NCBI GenBank assembly: GCA_028583685.1
Contig: JAMXIF010001193.1
Coordinates: 25,418,340-25,482,339, forward strand
Reading direction: 5' to 3'
DNA: 64,000 bases
Source: Petaurus breviceps papuanus
Taxonomy: Eukaryota; Chordata; Mammalia; Diprotodontia; Petauridae
Shown here: positions 24,166 to 34,179 of the stretch, one piece after another
Layout of the letters: every line of letters starts with the position of its first letter
Position numbering within the stretch: the first letter of the stretch is position 1
The notes under the pieces: model-generated
Seen by the model: only the letters and a program-made list of their open reading frames with translations
Database searches by the model: none
Told to the model about the DNA's origin: nothing
Made by a program: the position numbers and the translations under genes

Positions 24166-25227
24166 TGTTAAGAAACAGAACATGTGAACTCCACAACTTG
24201 TGAACCCTTGAATTCATGAACTCCTGAAAGAGGAAGGGGAGGAGCTAATGACTGTATATAAGGAGAGGCCCAGGCTAGAGACGGCAGAACTGAGAAGAGG
24301 TCTCTTGTGGTGGCAGTCAAGAAGAATAAAACTTGTGGTACCCTGGCACTCTATTTGTCTGCTCTGTCTGTGTTGATGTTTGTGATACTTTGTACAGAAG
24401 CCCTGGGACCTTACTGGGAGCCCTGAAAGAAGATTTTCTGGTTGTATGTTTACAGAAGTCCTGGAGGAAGGTTTTGGAGGTCCCAGGACTTTACTGATGA
24501 TTTGTGCTGACCTCTTGGACCTTGTTTGTGGGTCTAAGTTGACTTCTATGTTGATAATTTGTGTTGAGTTCTCAGACCTTGTTGGTGGGTCTGAGTTGAT
24601 TTCACAGGCAGATAGAGAATTGATGATGGTGCCAGAAATCTTTGTGAATGTTATTGTGGCTCTGTCAAGCTTTGTCTTCCCAGAGACAGGAAATGTGAAG
24701 GACTTGAGGTGGACTGGACACTGTGAACTTCAATATGAAATGGGAACTGGACAAGGAGCTGGACAAAGAACTGGGAGCTGCCTGCCTTTGAAGTGACAGT
24801 TACAGTTGAAGTGCCAGATGACAGTTACAGGTGGGACCATGGAAGAGGAACTATGGAAGCTGAGAGCCAGCCTTGAGTCAAGCTAGAAGTAGATTTTACT
24901 TGGATATTGTGTACTGACTGAGAAGATTATGATTTACTGTGACCCCGAGTGTGGAGAACTTTGACTTTTGTACTTTGTGATTGAATTAAGGATTTTGTGA
25001 TTGACTAAATGACTGTACTTTGTTTAAAACTACTTGACCACTTTGGTGAAAACTATGTGGTCATTTTAGTGATAAGTTGTTGAGTTGTGCCATGGTGAAT
25101 GCTGTACCTTGATTTTCTGTGAATGTTTTGCTCTGATTTGTTATTGAATAAATAGAGAGCTCACTATACTATGTAATCAGAATCTTGAAAGCTGTTCACA
25201 GCATCAGTCCTCTGGAAAGCTTTTAAT
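24166..25227 (+). mobile_element. LTR of an endogenous retrovirus (left arm of inverted pair)
   Basis: Starts TGTTAAGAAAC, has the TATA-like 'tgtatataagg' at about 24255 and AATAAA near 25147, about 1.06 kb. Inside is a two-unit tandem block ('cttgtttgtgggtct' / 'cttgttggtgggtct', about 24495-24605). Its reverse complement, diverged, follows at once. A more distant relative lies at 53812-54540. Looks like a solo LTR; no retroviral internal region is present. The 116-codon frame inside is not a gene. Confidence 0.82.
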
Positions 25228-26415
25228 GTAAAGCTTTTAGTGTAAAGACTCACATGAGTAGCTTTACAGAGGATTGTTGCTTTGAACAGCTTTTAAGGTT
25301 CTGATCACATAGTATAGAGAACTCTATTTATTCAATAAATATCAGAGCAAAACATTCATAGAAAATAAAAATACAGCATTCGCCATGTCACAACTCAACA
25401 ACTTATCACTAAAATGACCACATAGTTTTCACTAAAGTGGTCACAGAGCTTTGAACAAAGTACAATTATTTAGTAACTTAATCATTTAGTAACTCAATCA
25501 TTCAATCATCCTTAAGGAGACTTGCCTCCTTAAGGGACACAAAATACAAAAGTCAAAGCCCTCCACCCATAAGGTGCAATTAAATTACAATTTCATCAGT
25601 TACTATTCAGTACACTCTTAAGGAGTAGTAGAAAGTACAAAAGCCATCCACCTTAGGTCACAAGTAAATCACAATTTCATCAGTCACTACTCAGTATCCA
25701 CAGAGAGGTCTTTTCATTTTGACTCAGGGCAGGCTTTCAGCTTTCATGGCTCCTCTTCCATGGTCTCAGCTCCCGCCAAATCTAAACAACTCCCACTTGA
25801 GTTCAAAGACAGACAGTTCCCAATTCCTTGTCCAGCTCTCCATGCAGTTCCTGCTCCATAGTGAAGCTCACAGTGTCCAGTCTACCTCAAATCTCTCAGT
25901 CTCTATTCCTGAGAAGACAAGGCTTAACAAAGCCACAATAACATATTCATACACGTTAACAAAGTCACAACAACATTTGTACAAAATACTGGCACCGCAA
26001 CCATGCTTCCTCAGTTTTCTGCAGCTCTGGCTGGCCCTCAGAAATCCTCAGCAGCTACTCAGCAGCTCCAGCTGGCCCTCAGGAGTCTTCAGCACCATAA
26101 GCTCTGTTCTTAAAATCAAGATTACTTTCTCCCATTCTCAAAATCAGAATCACTTTCTCCATGGAAATTTCAGTCCAGCAGCAGCAGCCCAGTCTTCAGA
26201 TGCTCACTGAGAGAAATTCTCTCTCTCTTGCAGCTGCTCTGCCTCCATGAAGCTTATCCCAAGAAGTTCTGACTGTCCAGCCTGTGATCTTCCTTAAATA
26301 CAGTATAGCTCCTCCCTGTTCAGTCCCTTCCTGTTATGTCAGCAACAGGGGTTCCCTGTTCAGCCCCTTCCTGCTATGTCAGCAACAGGGGTTCATACCT
26401 TCTATTTCTTTAACA
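25228..26415 (-). mobile_element. LTR of the same family (right arm of inverted pair)
   Basis: Read on the minus strand it starts TGTTAAAGAAAT at 26415, has 'ctgtatttaagg' as TATA-like motif near 26295 and AATAAA near 25336, parallel to the left arm. Near its start is a perfectly spaced 40-bp tandem duplication (26314-26353 and 26354-26393), typical of U3 enhancer repeats and absent from the left arm. The pair as a whole has no matching target duplication (aagtc against gaggc). The 163-codon plus-strand frame here is a shadow. Confidence 0.82.
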
Positions 26416-27015
26416 GAGGCTTAATTTGAAACTAGGTGCTAAGTACCTCTTAGCTTAGCAATACAAAGGGATCTTAAAATTTCATTACCATTACAGTCCA
26501 ATTCAGAATAAAGTACAAACATAAAAATCTTTTAGTTCAGGGTCTTACTCCAAAAAGACAGAAACACTGGGCCAGAGGAGTACTATCAAATTCTCTTCCA
26601 GGGCAACATTAGGACACCACCTGTAGTTTCCCCACAAGATAGTTCATTCTCTATCCATAATTTTGCCATCTAGCTTATGGTCTTCCCTGACACATCTTCC
26701 TTGATCATTTTCAGTTATTTCACTATCCACTTTGATGACCATTTTACTCCTATTTTTCATGGTTTCACCAACTGAAAACTTTCAAATTTACTGTTTCAAC
26801 CTATTACCTATCAAGAGTGGCATCTTAGACCTCACTATTTTCTTCCTTCTCAAAGATACTGAACTCTGATTTTCCCTTTTCTCATTATAATCTCCATTAC
26901 TCCCCCTCTTCCATTACCTCATTCTATCTGCACAGGTTACTTCCCTTCATTGTGATCTTTGTTCCCCACTTCTCTTTTTCTATTCTATATCCTGTCTAAA
27001 TCCTGTTCATTCAAG
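26416..27015. other. Unassigned, pyrimidine-rich DNA
   Basis: 26640-27000 resembles an old L2 coding fragment in base composition only. No motif is firm. Confidence 0.3.
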
Positions 27016-27290
27016 ATCCAATCCAACAAATATGTATTAAGTACTTATTCTATGCAAGACACTGGAGATGCAAAGACAAATGAAATAATCTCTGCCCTAA
27101 AGGATATTACATTCTATTGAGAGGATAAAATTTTAACACAAAAGTACAATATAAAGAAAACTGAAGCTAGAACACTAACAACTTGGAGAGTGGGAATACA
27201 GGAATGCTTCACAGAGGAAGTGGCAGCCTTGAAGACAGACTAGGTTTCTGGGGGGTTGAGAGGAAAAGCAAGTTTGGTCCAGGCATGAAG
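27016..27290 (+). repeat. 'tattaagcactta'-type interspersed repeat
   Basis: 'tgtattaagtacttattcta', 'tgcaagacactggagatgca' and 'ggatattacattctattgag'. The best-preserved copy of this family in the window. Confidence 0.65.
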
Positions 27291-27559
27291 GACAAATTGT
27301 ATGAATGCACAACATGCTCATTTTAAGATATGGAAAATAAGACCCACTAGATTCTGGGTCTTAAGCAACTTGTATGAAGTCATGAAGATGGCAAATAACA
27401 CAGCTGTGAATAAATTTTTGTTCCAAAAATACTGTTCTTTCCACTACAATGTGCTGCCTCACTTCCACGTATTGAGATCTACTAATTTCACTACTTTTCT
27501 CCTCCAATATCAATATTTTTGCCAATCCTTCTATTTTCTTTGACAAAGCCAACTGCATC

Positions 27560-27735
27560 ATCTGTATCCTTGATTAATCAACCATTTCCTTCTTTATTCT
27601 AGTTACGTTGACTTTGTTCATAAAAAACTTTTTAATTTCATGTAATTTTAATTTTACATTCATCCCTACTGAAATTATTTTTATTAGATTGTGTTTAATG
27701 TTATAACTTACCAAGATCTTTTTTTTGTGTAACCA
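27560..27735 (-). mobile_element. Joined L1 and CR1 fragments
   Basis: 27575-27640 ('ttctagttacgttgactttg') is antisense L1 ORF2. 27645-27720 ('ttacattcatccctactgaa') is antisense CR1, the same text as 29650-29720. Confidence 0.6.
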
Positions 27736-28724
27736 AAAGGTATCTATGGAGGACAAAATTTAGCTGTAGAGACCCCCTCCTCTCTTTTGGAAAAGGGAGA
27801 TATTAGTTCCTCTCAAAACATGCCTCCTATTTCCCCTATTGGTCTGGTTAGGGTGTAACCTTCCCTTCATTATCACTCTTTTCTCTTTTTTTTTCCTCTC
27901 TCTCTGATGGGGATGAGTTTGGAGATTGACTAAGGTGCCCAAATTTCATCAGTCACAAATTATTATCAAAATTAGTTCTTTAACTAGAGATAATGGCTCT
28001 ATGATCCCAGTTCCTTTCTAAGAGGCTTAAAAATATAAATTATTATTTAGAGACTTAAAAATATAAATTATTAATCAAAATCACTTAAAGCTTTTGCATC
28101 CCCGATCAGAATTAATGTCTGATTACTAGGACAGGTTTTATTTCCCGATCTTATTTTTTTAGTTCTGGGAATGCCAGTTAGTTACTGGCTTCCTCTATTT
28201 TCCCCATTCCCAGGCATGCAATAGTTAAACAGACATGCAATCTAAGGATTGATGATTGATCATGGATTTTTGTAGGGAACAAAAGATCAGGATAAAGAAT
28301 TAGCTTAAATAAATAGCAAGAAAATCACACAAAAATGTCTGTCAAGCAAGAAGTATAAGGAAGGGAATCTGGGGTATGTTCAAACCATTCAGAGTTTTTC
28401 TCAGTTATCAGTGGTGATGTTAACTATCAGTCTCAGAGTTATTATGTTTACCTGTGCCACTGTCCTCCTGTGTTCTCTTCACAGGCATGCTGCTTGTCTC
28501 AATGCTGTATCTCTACTCCATCTATCTCTTCTCTGTGCTGCCAACTACTCACTCATTTTTCCCCAAAAAACTCCCAGTTGTGATTGAGATCCATTCCCCA
28601 GGATCTGCTAGATTCTGCTAGTCCCAGTCTCTCTCAAAGCTAGTAGGGAGTGCTACACCTCTGAACTGCAAATTACAGAATGCCAATCAAGATTCAAACC
28701 CCTCTTTTATCTGTTTTAGATTTT
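27736..28724. other. Unassigned DNA
   Basis: A local duplication of 'aaaaatataaattatta' occurs at about 28029 and 28056. No gene or named repeat. Confidence 0.4.
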
Positions 28725-29319
28725 GTGATCAAAGAATCACAGTTTGAGAGTTGGAAGGGATCTCAGTGGCCATCTTGACCAGCCCACGCCTGAAAGGAAT
28801 TCACACTGTACCACACCTGAAAAGTGGTAATCCTGCCTCTCCTTGAACACCTCCAAGGAAGGGAACTCACTACTATTGGAATCAGCCTCTTATATTTCTG
28901 GCAGGACCTTTTCCTGACATCTAATTTTCTAGTCTAATTTTTCTTTATTGTAACTTCTACCCATTTTTTCCCTGGTTCTGTTTTCAGGGGCCAAAGAAAA
29001 CAAATCTTATCTCTTTTTCACATGACAATCCTTAAAATACCTGAACAGAGCTCTTATGTCCCTGTAAACTTTCTCTTTCTCAAGCTAAACATCTTCAGGT
29101 CCTTTAATGGCTTCTCATATAAAATGGACTCAAGGCTCTTCACCATCCTGGTTGCCCTCCTCCAGATATTCTCCAAATCACAAATAGCCTTGTTAAACTC
29201 TGGTGCTCAAAACTGAATTCAATAAATCAGATCATGTCTATCTAAGTCAGAATACAGAGCCATTATCACCTCTTTATTCCCAATTATTCCCAGAAGCTAT
29301 GTATCCCTTAATGCAGCCT

Positions 29320-29478
29320 GTGTGACCCTAGACAAGTCATTTAATCCTGTTTGCCTCAGTTTCCTCATCTATAAAATGAACTGGAAAAAAATGGCAAATC
29401 ACTCCAATATCTTTGCCAAGAAAACCCTAAATGGGGTCACAAAGAGTGGAACATGACTGAAAATGACTGAATTCAGAA
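29320..29478 (+). repeat. MAR1-like SINE with RTE-type tail
   Basis: A MIR-like body ('gtgtgaccctagacaagtca', 'tttcctcatctataaaatga') leads into 'gccaagaaaaccctaaatgg', 'ggtcacaaagagtgg' and 'acatgactgaaaatgactga'. That ending is the type shared with RTE/BovB LINEs, suggesting RTE-driven spread. Confidence 0.82.
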
Positions 29479-29894
29479 TCACATTGGTCTTTCTTTGGCT
29501 GCCACGACATACTGGTGACTCATATTGAATTTTCAGTCCACTAAAAACTCCAGATATTTTTTGAGACAAATTATTGCCTAATTTATCCCACCGCCCCACC
29601 CCCCCACCCCTTGGACTTTTGGAGTTGATTTTTTTTCAACCCAAGTCTAAGACTTTACATTCATCCCCACTGAATTTATTTTTATTAGGTTGTGTTTAAT
29701 GTTCTAACTTACCAAGATCTTTTGGGATCTTGACTCTGTCATATGGTATATTACTTAGAATCATCTGTAAATTCTATGAGCATGCTATCTATGTACTTGT
29801 TATTAATAAAACTGAGACAAGTGCAGATCCCTGAGATACCAAACTGGAGACTTCCTGCCACACTCTCATTCAACTATTAACAACTATTTTTTTT

Positions 29895-30420
29895 TTTTTG
29901 CTGGAGGTCTCTTTCTTTTCATCAAGGTCAACGAGTGACTAGTGCAGCATTGCAGAGATGCAAATCTTCACAAAGACCCTGACAGGTAAGACCATCATTC
30001 TTGAAGTCAAACCCAGTGATACTATCGAGAATGTCAAAGCCAAAAAATTCAGAACAAGATGGGTATCCCACCAGATCAACTTCTGATTTTTTTCTTTCTG
30101 GAAAACAGCTTGAAGATTGCTAGACTCTCTCCAACTAAACATCCAGAAAGAAGTTTCTCTGCACTTGGTGCTGCATCTTCATTGAGCCTTTTCTTCCCCA
30201 GGCAGCCCAGAAGTACACCTCTGACAAGATGATTTGCCTATAAACCATGCTATAAATTGTGCCATCCCACCCACAATCTGAACCCCAAGAAGATTAAAGA
30301 GGCAGCCTCAGGACCCAATTTTGGTTTAGTTCCTCTAACTAAAGTGCTTGTTCCTGTCTTGAATGGGGCTGCCATATCAATGAGATTACCTTTTAATTGA
30401 GAAGCAGGGGGGAAAAAAAG
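29895..30420 (+). pseudogene. UBA52: Processed pseudogene of UBA52 (ubiquitin-ribosomal protein eL40 fusion)
   Basis: An intronless copy begins with a short 5'UTR and ATG at 29958 reading [20 protein letters not shown], then [10 protein letters not shown], the ubiquitin N-terminus. Degraded but colinear ubiquitin DNA follows ('ggtatcccaccagatcaac', 'tctggaaaacagcttgaaga', 'ctctgcacttggtgctgc'). The eL40 part is next: 'cagcccagaagtacacc' and 'gacaagatgatttgcc', corresponding to AQKYNCDKMICRK. The eL40 tail identifies UBA52 rather than RPS27A, UBB or UBC. Internal stops and indels make it non-functional. Short flanking actatt on both sides fits an L1-driven retrocopy within CR1. Confidence 0.92.
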
Positions 30421-31019
30421 CCCCACTATTCTTTTAGTCCAATCATCCAACCACTTCTGAATCCTTCCAATTGTAATAATATCTTCTGGTCCAAATTTCT
30501 CTCCCTTGTCTCTATAATAGCACGAGATACTTTATCAAAAGCATTGCTCATGTCTCTAGATCACAGTAAGCCCATCATCTATTCTTTTAGTGATTCTATC
30601 ACAAAATGAAATGAGGTCAGTTTGGTTTGATGTATTTATTTTTAAATCTTTTTGTCTTTATTAATTTGTTTGTTTACTTTTAGTTTTATAAGATTCAGTT
30701 CCACAATTCCTTGAGTTTCAAATTTTCTCACCCTCCCTCCCCTATGACAGCATACAATCAATATATGCAAATACTTTTACATTAGACATTAGTCAGGTTA
30801 TAAAGAAGGATTGTATTGGATGGAATGAACAATGGGAAAGAGGAAACAAAACCAAACCAGAAAAAGATTGAGAGCAGGTAGTTTGCTTCAATCTGCATTC
30901 AAACTCTGTTCTATCTAGTTCTTTCTCTGGATGTAGACATCTCTCTCCATCATGAGTCTTTTGGAGTTGACTTATAACCCTGCATTGCTGAGAAGAGTCC
31001 AGTCTATCAAAATTGGTCA

Positions 31020-31574
31020 TCACACATACGTTGTGTCTATAATTGTGTACAAATTTCTCCTGGTTCTGCTCTTCTCACTCAGCATCAGTTTGTATGAGCC
31101 TCTCCAGGTAAATATGAAGTCCATCTGTTCCTTGTTTCTTATAGCACAATAGTATTCCATTACATTCATATACCACAACTTGTTTAGCCATTCCCCAATT
31201 GAAGGGCATCCCCTTAATTTCCAATTCTTTGTTACCACAAAAAGAGCTGCTATAAATATTTTTGTACATATGAGTCTTCCTCCCACTTCTATGATCTCTT
31301 TGGGATACAACCCCAGAAGTGGTATTGCTGGGTTAAAGGGTATGAAATTATTTATAGCCCTTTGGGCATAGTTCCAGATTGCTCTCCAGAATGGCTGGAT
31401 CAGTTCACAACTCCACCAGCAATGCATTAGTGTTCCAATTTTTCCACATCCTCTCCAGCATTTGTCATTTTCCTGTTTTGTCATCTTAGCCAATCTGGCT
31501 GGTGAGATGTGGTACTTCAGAGTTGTTTTGACTTTCAGTTCTCTAAACAATAGTAATTTAGAGCATTTTTTCAT
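31020..31574 (-). pseudogene. L1 ORF2 C-terminal segment, 184 open codons
   Basis: Includes NDKCWRGCGKIGTLMHCWW, FNPAIPLLGLYPKE, TKIFIAALFVVTKNWK and WYMNVMEYYCAIRNKEQMDF, the conserved L1 ORF2 C-terminal cysteine-rich domain with its C-x-x-x-C...H-C pattern. It is the tail only; endonuclease and reverse transcriptase are absent upstream. Confidence 0.92.
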
Positions 31575-31727
31575 ATGCTTATAGATATCTTTAATTTATT
31601 TCTTTGAAAACTGCCTATTCATATCCTTTGACCATTTATCAATTGGGGAATGACTTGTATTCTTATAGATTTGACTCAATTCTTTGTATATTTTAGAAAT
31701 GAGGCCTTATCAGAGACATAAAAATTC

Positions 31728-31878
31728 TTTTTTTCTTTTTGGAGGGGCAATTGGGGTTAAGTCACTTGCCCAAGGTCACATGGCTAGTTTTTGTGTTGTG
31801 TCTGAGGTTGGATTTGAACTCAGGTCCTCCTGACTCCAGGGTCGGTGCTCTATTCACTGTGCCACCCATCTGCCCGGT
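31728..31878 (-). repeat. WSINE1-type SINE within L1
   Basis: 'gcaattggggttaagtcact', 'ggatttgaactcaggtcctc' and 'ctctattcactgtgccaccc'. It splits L1 ORF2; 'aaaaattcttt' is repeated on both sides (about 31720 and 31882). Confidence 0.93.
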
Positions 31879-32284
31879 TGTAAAAATTCTTTCCCAAGTT
31901 TCCACTTCCCTTTTAATCTTGGTTACATTGGCTTTGTTTGTACAGAAGCTTTTCAATTTAATGTAATCAAAATTATCCATTTTGCATTTTCTAATGATCT
32001 CTAATACTTGTTTGGTCATAAAGTCTTCCCCTCTCCATAAATCTGACAGGTAAACTATTCCTTGCTTTCCCAGATTGCTTACAGTATCAGTCTTTATACC
32101 TAGATCATGCACCCATTTAGACTTGATTTTGGTATACGGTGTTAGATAATGGTCTATGCCCAGTTTCTGTCATACTATATTCCAGTTTTCCCAGCAGTTT
32201 TTTGTCAAATAGTGAGTTCTTATCCAAAAAACTGGGGTCTTTGGGATTATCAAGCAGTAGATTAATATAATCGACTGCTGAGTC

Positions 32285-32487
32285 TCATGTACCCAATCTA
32301 TTCCATTGATCCACTGCTCTATTCGTCAGCCAGTACCAAGTAGTTTTGATGACTGCTGCTTTATAATACAGATTAAAATCTGGTATGGCTAGGCCACCTT
32401 CCCTAGCATTTCTTTTCATTAATCCCCTTAATATTCTGGACCTTTTGTTCTTCCAAATAAATTTTGTTACTGGTTTGATGTATTCTA
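32285..32487 (-). pseudogene. L1 ORF2 fragment after reverse transcriptase
   Basis: Encodes [17 protein letters not shown] and [15 protein letters not shown], ending DQWNRLGT, the L1 segment between reverse transcriptase and the C-terminal domain. Confidence 0.9.
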
Positions 32488-32489
32488 TT

Positions 32490-32637
32490 TTTTTTTTAAG
32501 CAATCGGGGTTATGTAACTTGCTCAAGGTTACACGGCCAGGTGTTTCTGGGTGGGTGCTAAGTGTCTGAGCCCGGGATTCTATCTCCAGGTCATCCTGAC
32601 ACTGGAGCCGGTGCTCTTACTCGCTGTGCTACCTGGA
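32490..32637 (-). repeat. Second-family tRNA-type SINE
   Basis: T run, 'aagcaatcggggttatgtaa', 'gctcaaggttacacggccag', 'gagcccgggattctatctcc' and 'gctcttactcgctgtgctac'. It matches the SINE at 7806-7965 in head and body and differs from the WSINE1 type. Confidence 0.85.
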
Positions 32638-33185
32638 TGAGAAAGGTCATAGAGAATCAAATGTTTTCTAGTTAGGAGAAATCTCAGAAATCATCTAGCC
32701 CAACTCATTTTAGAGATAAGGAAACAGCAGCACAGTCAATAGAGTCCTGTTTACTGAAGATGGGTTCTCAGTGCATCAATAGACTTTCAGATAATACTGT
32801 CCCCACCACACCCCAGCCAGGCCAAAGGGTTGATACACCTGGTCTCCACTATTGCCAAGGTGTCCTCTACTGCAGTACTGCCACCACTGATGGTTGAGGA
32901 AGATGGGGAAGATGCTGCAGCAGCAGAGGAATCTGAGACAATAGCCAACGTGTTCTTAAGTGTTTAGACCACAGACCCAATAAAGCAGTTGTAATTTAGG
33001 TCTAGCCCAGCCAGTTTTCTACTTCCAGTGGATAATAGGTTGTTCCCACTAGTGACTATTTTGAAGAGAAAATAAGCTCCAGAACCTCCAACTGTCTTTG
33101 GGATGAAATGAATACTCAGGGAGAATTAGGCAGAAACATATCCTTATCCACCAAGTGGGATCAGTGCAATTGTCTCTGCTAGATG
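32638..33185. other. Unassigned DNA
   Basis: 32690-32730 may be a SINE scrap ('ttagagataaggaaacagca'). The remainder is not recognised. Confidence 0.4.
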
Positions 33186-33400
33186 CTAGTGAGGGCCATC
33201 TACTACCTTTGTGTTTCTATGACCTTGGGCAAGTCACTTAACATCTCTAGGCCTGTTTCTTCAACTGTAAAATGTGGAGGATAATGTTGGGTGATCCTTA
33301 AATTTCTGATTCTATTCCCCTCCCCATTCCTACATCTATCTTTACCCTTAAGCTTGCCCAGTGCCTGGCACAGAGTAGGGGCTTGTTTATTGAATGATTT
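33186..33400 (+). repeat. MIR-type SINE and L2-like tail
   Basis: 'atgaccttgggcaagtcact' and 'tgtttcttcaactgtaaaat', then 'cccagtgcctggcacagagt'. Confidence 0.8.
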
Positions 33401-33779
33401 CTAAAATGGCACCACCTACCTCAGAATAGCTAAATCACTAGACTCTGTGATCTCTAGGGCAATGTGTACTCAAGATACTCTACTCACCCTCTCTGTTTAC
33501 TCCAACTCCTTTCCACCTCTTTCTTCTCATGCATTTCCTCCCTTCTGCAGCCCCACCATTCAAACCACAGCACCCAAGAGACCATGCCTGAGAAGAACTA
33601 AGCCATTGGATTCTGTGCTCTCTGGGGTATGTCCTCAAATGTCCATAGCTGTCACACTGCCCTCTTCCACCCACCTCCTACTCTGTAATATAAATTCAAG
33701 AGGGAATATCTAACTTCTGTAGTTGTATCCCCCCAAAGCTTAGCATAGTACATGGTTCAATCTTAATATTCCCCCCTCC
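33401..33779. other. Unassigned DNA
   Basis: Contains an imperfect duplicated theme ('gactctgtgatctctagggc' and 'gattctgtgctctctgggg'), short frames on both strands, and no recognised protein. Confidence 0.4.
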
Positions 33780-34152
33780 CTAACCCTACACATTCAATCA
33801 GATGCCAATTTTTGTTTCTAATGACAATATTTTTACCATTCCCTTCCTCTTCTCTCACAAATACTCTTATTTCAAACCCTCTTCTCACCATACACACCGC
33901 AACAATATTCTGAATGTTCTTCGTATTTCATATCTTCAGTTTACCCCCATCAAACAGAATTCTCTTTAATAATCTCAGGAAAACAGATATAATAATGTCA
34001 CTCCATTCAAAAAAACTTCTGTGATTCCCCAATACTTGTAATACATCCTGACTGAAATTCAAATTCTTCCATAATGTCTCTCCAACCTTCCTGACCAGGC
34101 TGGGAATACAAAGCACAGGGCTCTGTATGCAGTAGGCACTTATAAATGTTTG
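33780..34152 (+). repeat. L2 fragment including the 3' end
   Basis: 'aatacatcctgactgaaatt' and 'gtatgcagtaggcacttata' match the L2 3' end. It bounds the HSBP1 3'UTR. Confidence 0.65.
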
Positions 34153-34179
34153 GTTTACTAACAGAAGTTTAATAAGATT

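Larger units (their letters stand above)
28725..30635 (-). mobile_element. CR1/L3-type LINE, long copy, interrupted twice
   Basis: Antisense CR1 text runs colinearly from the 3' end ('agaatcacagtttgagagtt') through 'ctctttctcaagctaaacat', 'gactcatattgaattttcag', 'ttacattcatccccactgaa' to 'acaaaatgaaatgaggtcag'. An RTE-tailed SINE (about 29320-29478) and a UBA52 pseudogene (about 29895-30420) sit inside it. Old, with no usable frame. Confidence 0.85.
30640..32487 (-). mobile_element. L1 3' half, antisense, interrupted by a SINE
   Basis: Covers the 3'UTR (30640-31020), the ORF2 C-terminus and part of the region after reverse transcriptase, to 32487. 5'-truncated. The C-terminal ORF2 frame is still open for 184 codons, so this is one of the younger L1 copies here. 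Confidence 0.93.

Noticed and set aside
24446-24796. 116-codon frame sharing MFTE.L.EGF with a frame at 54173-54412
   Set aside because: Both lie in related LTR sequence, so the likeness reflects shared non-coding DNA.
25719-26210. 163-codon plus-strand frame
   Set aside because: It lies on the opposite strand of an LTR and resembles no protein.
29939-30142. Functional ubiquitin gene
   Set aside because: Intronless, with stops and indels within ubiquitin and eL40 parts and no promoter; a retrocopy.
31020-31574. 184-codon frame as a host gene
   Set aside because: It is the L1 ORF2 C-terminal domain, continuous with L1 DNA on both sides.
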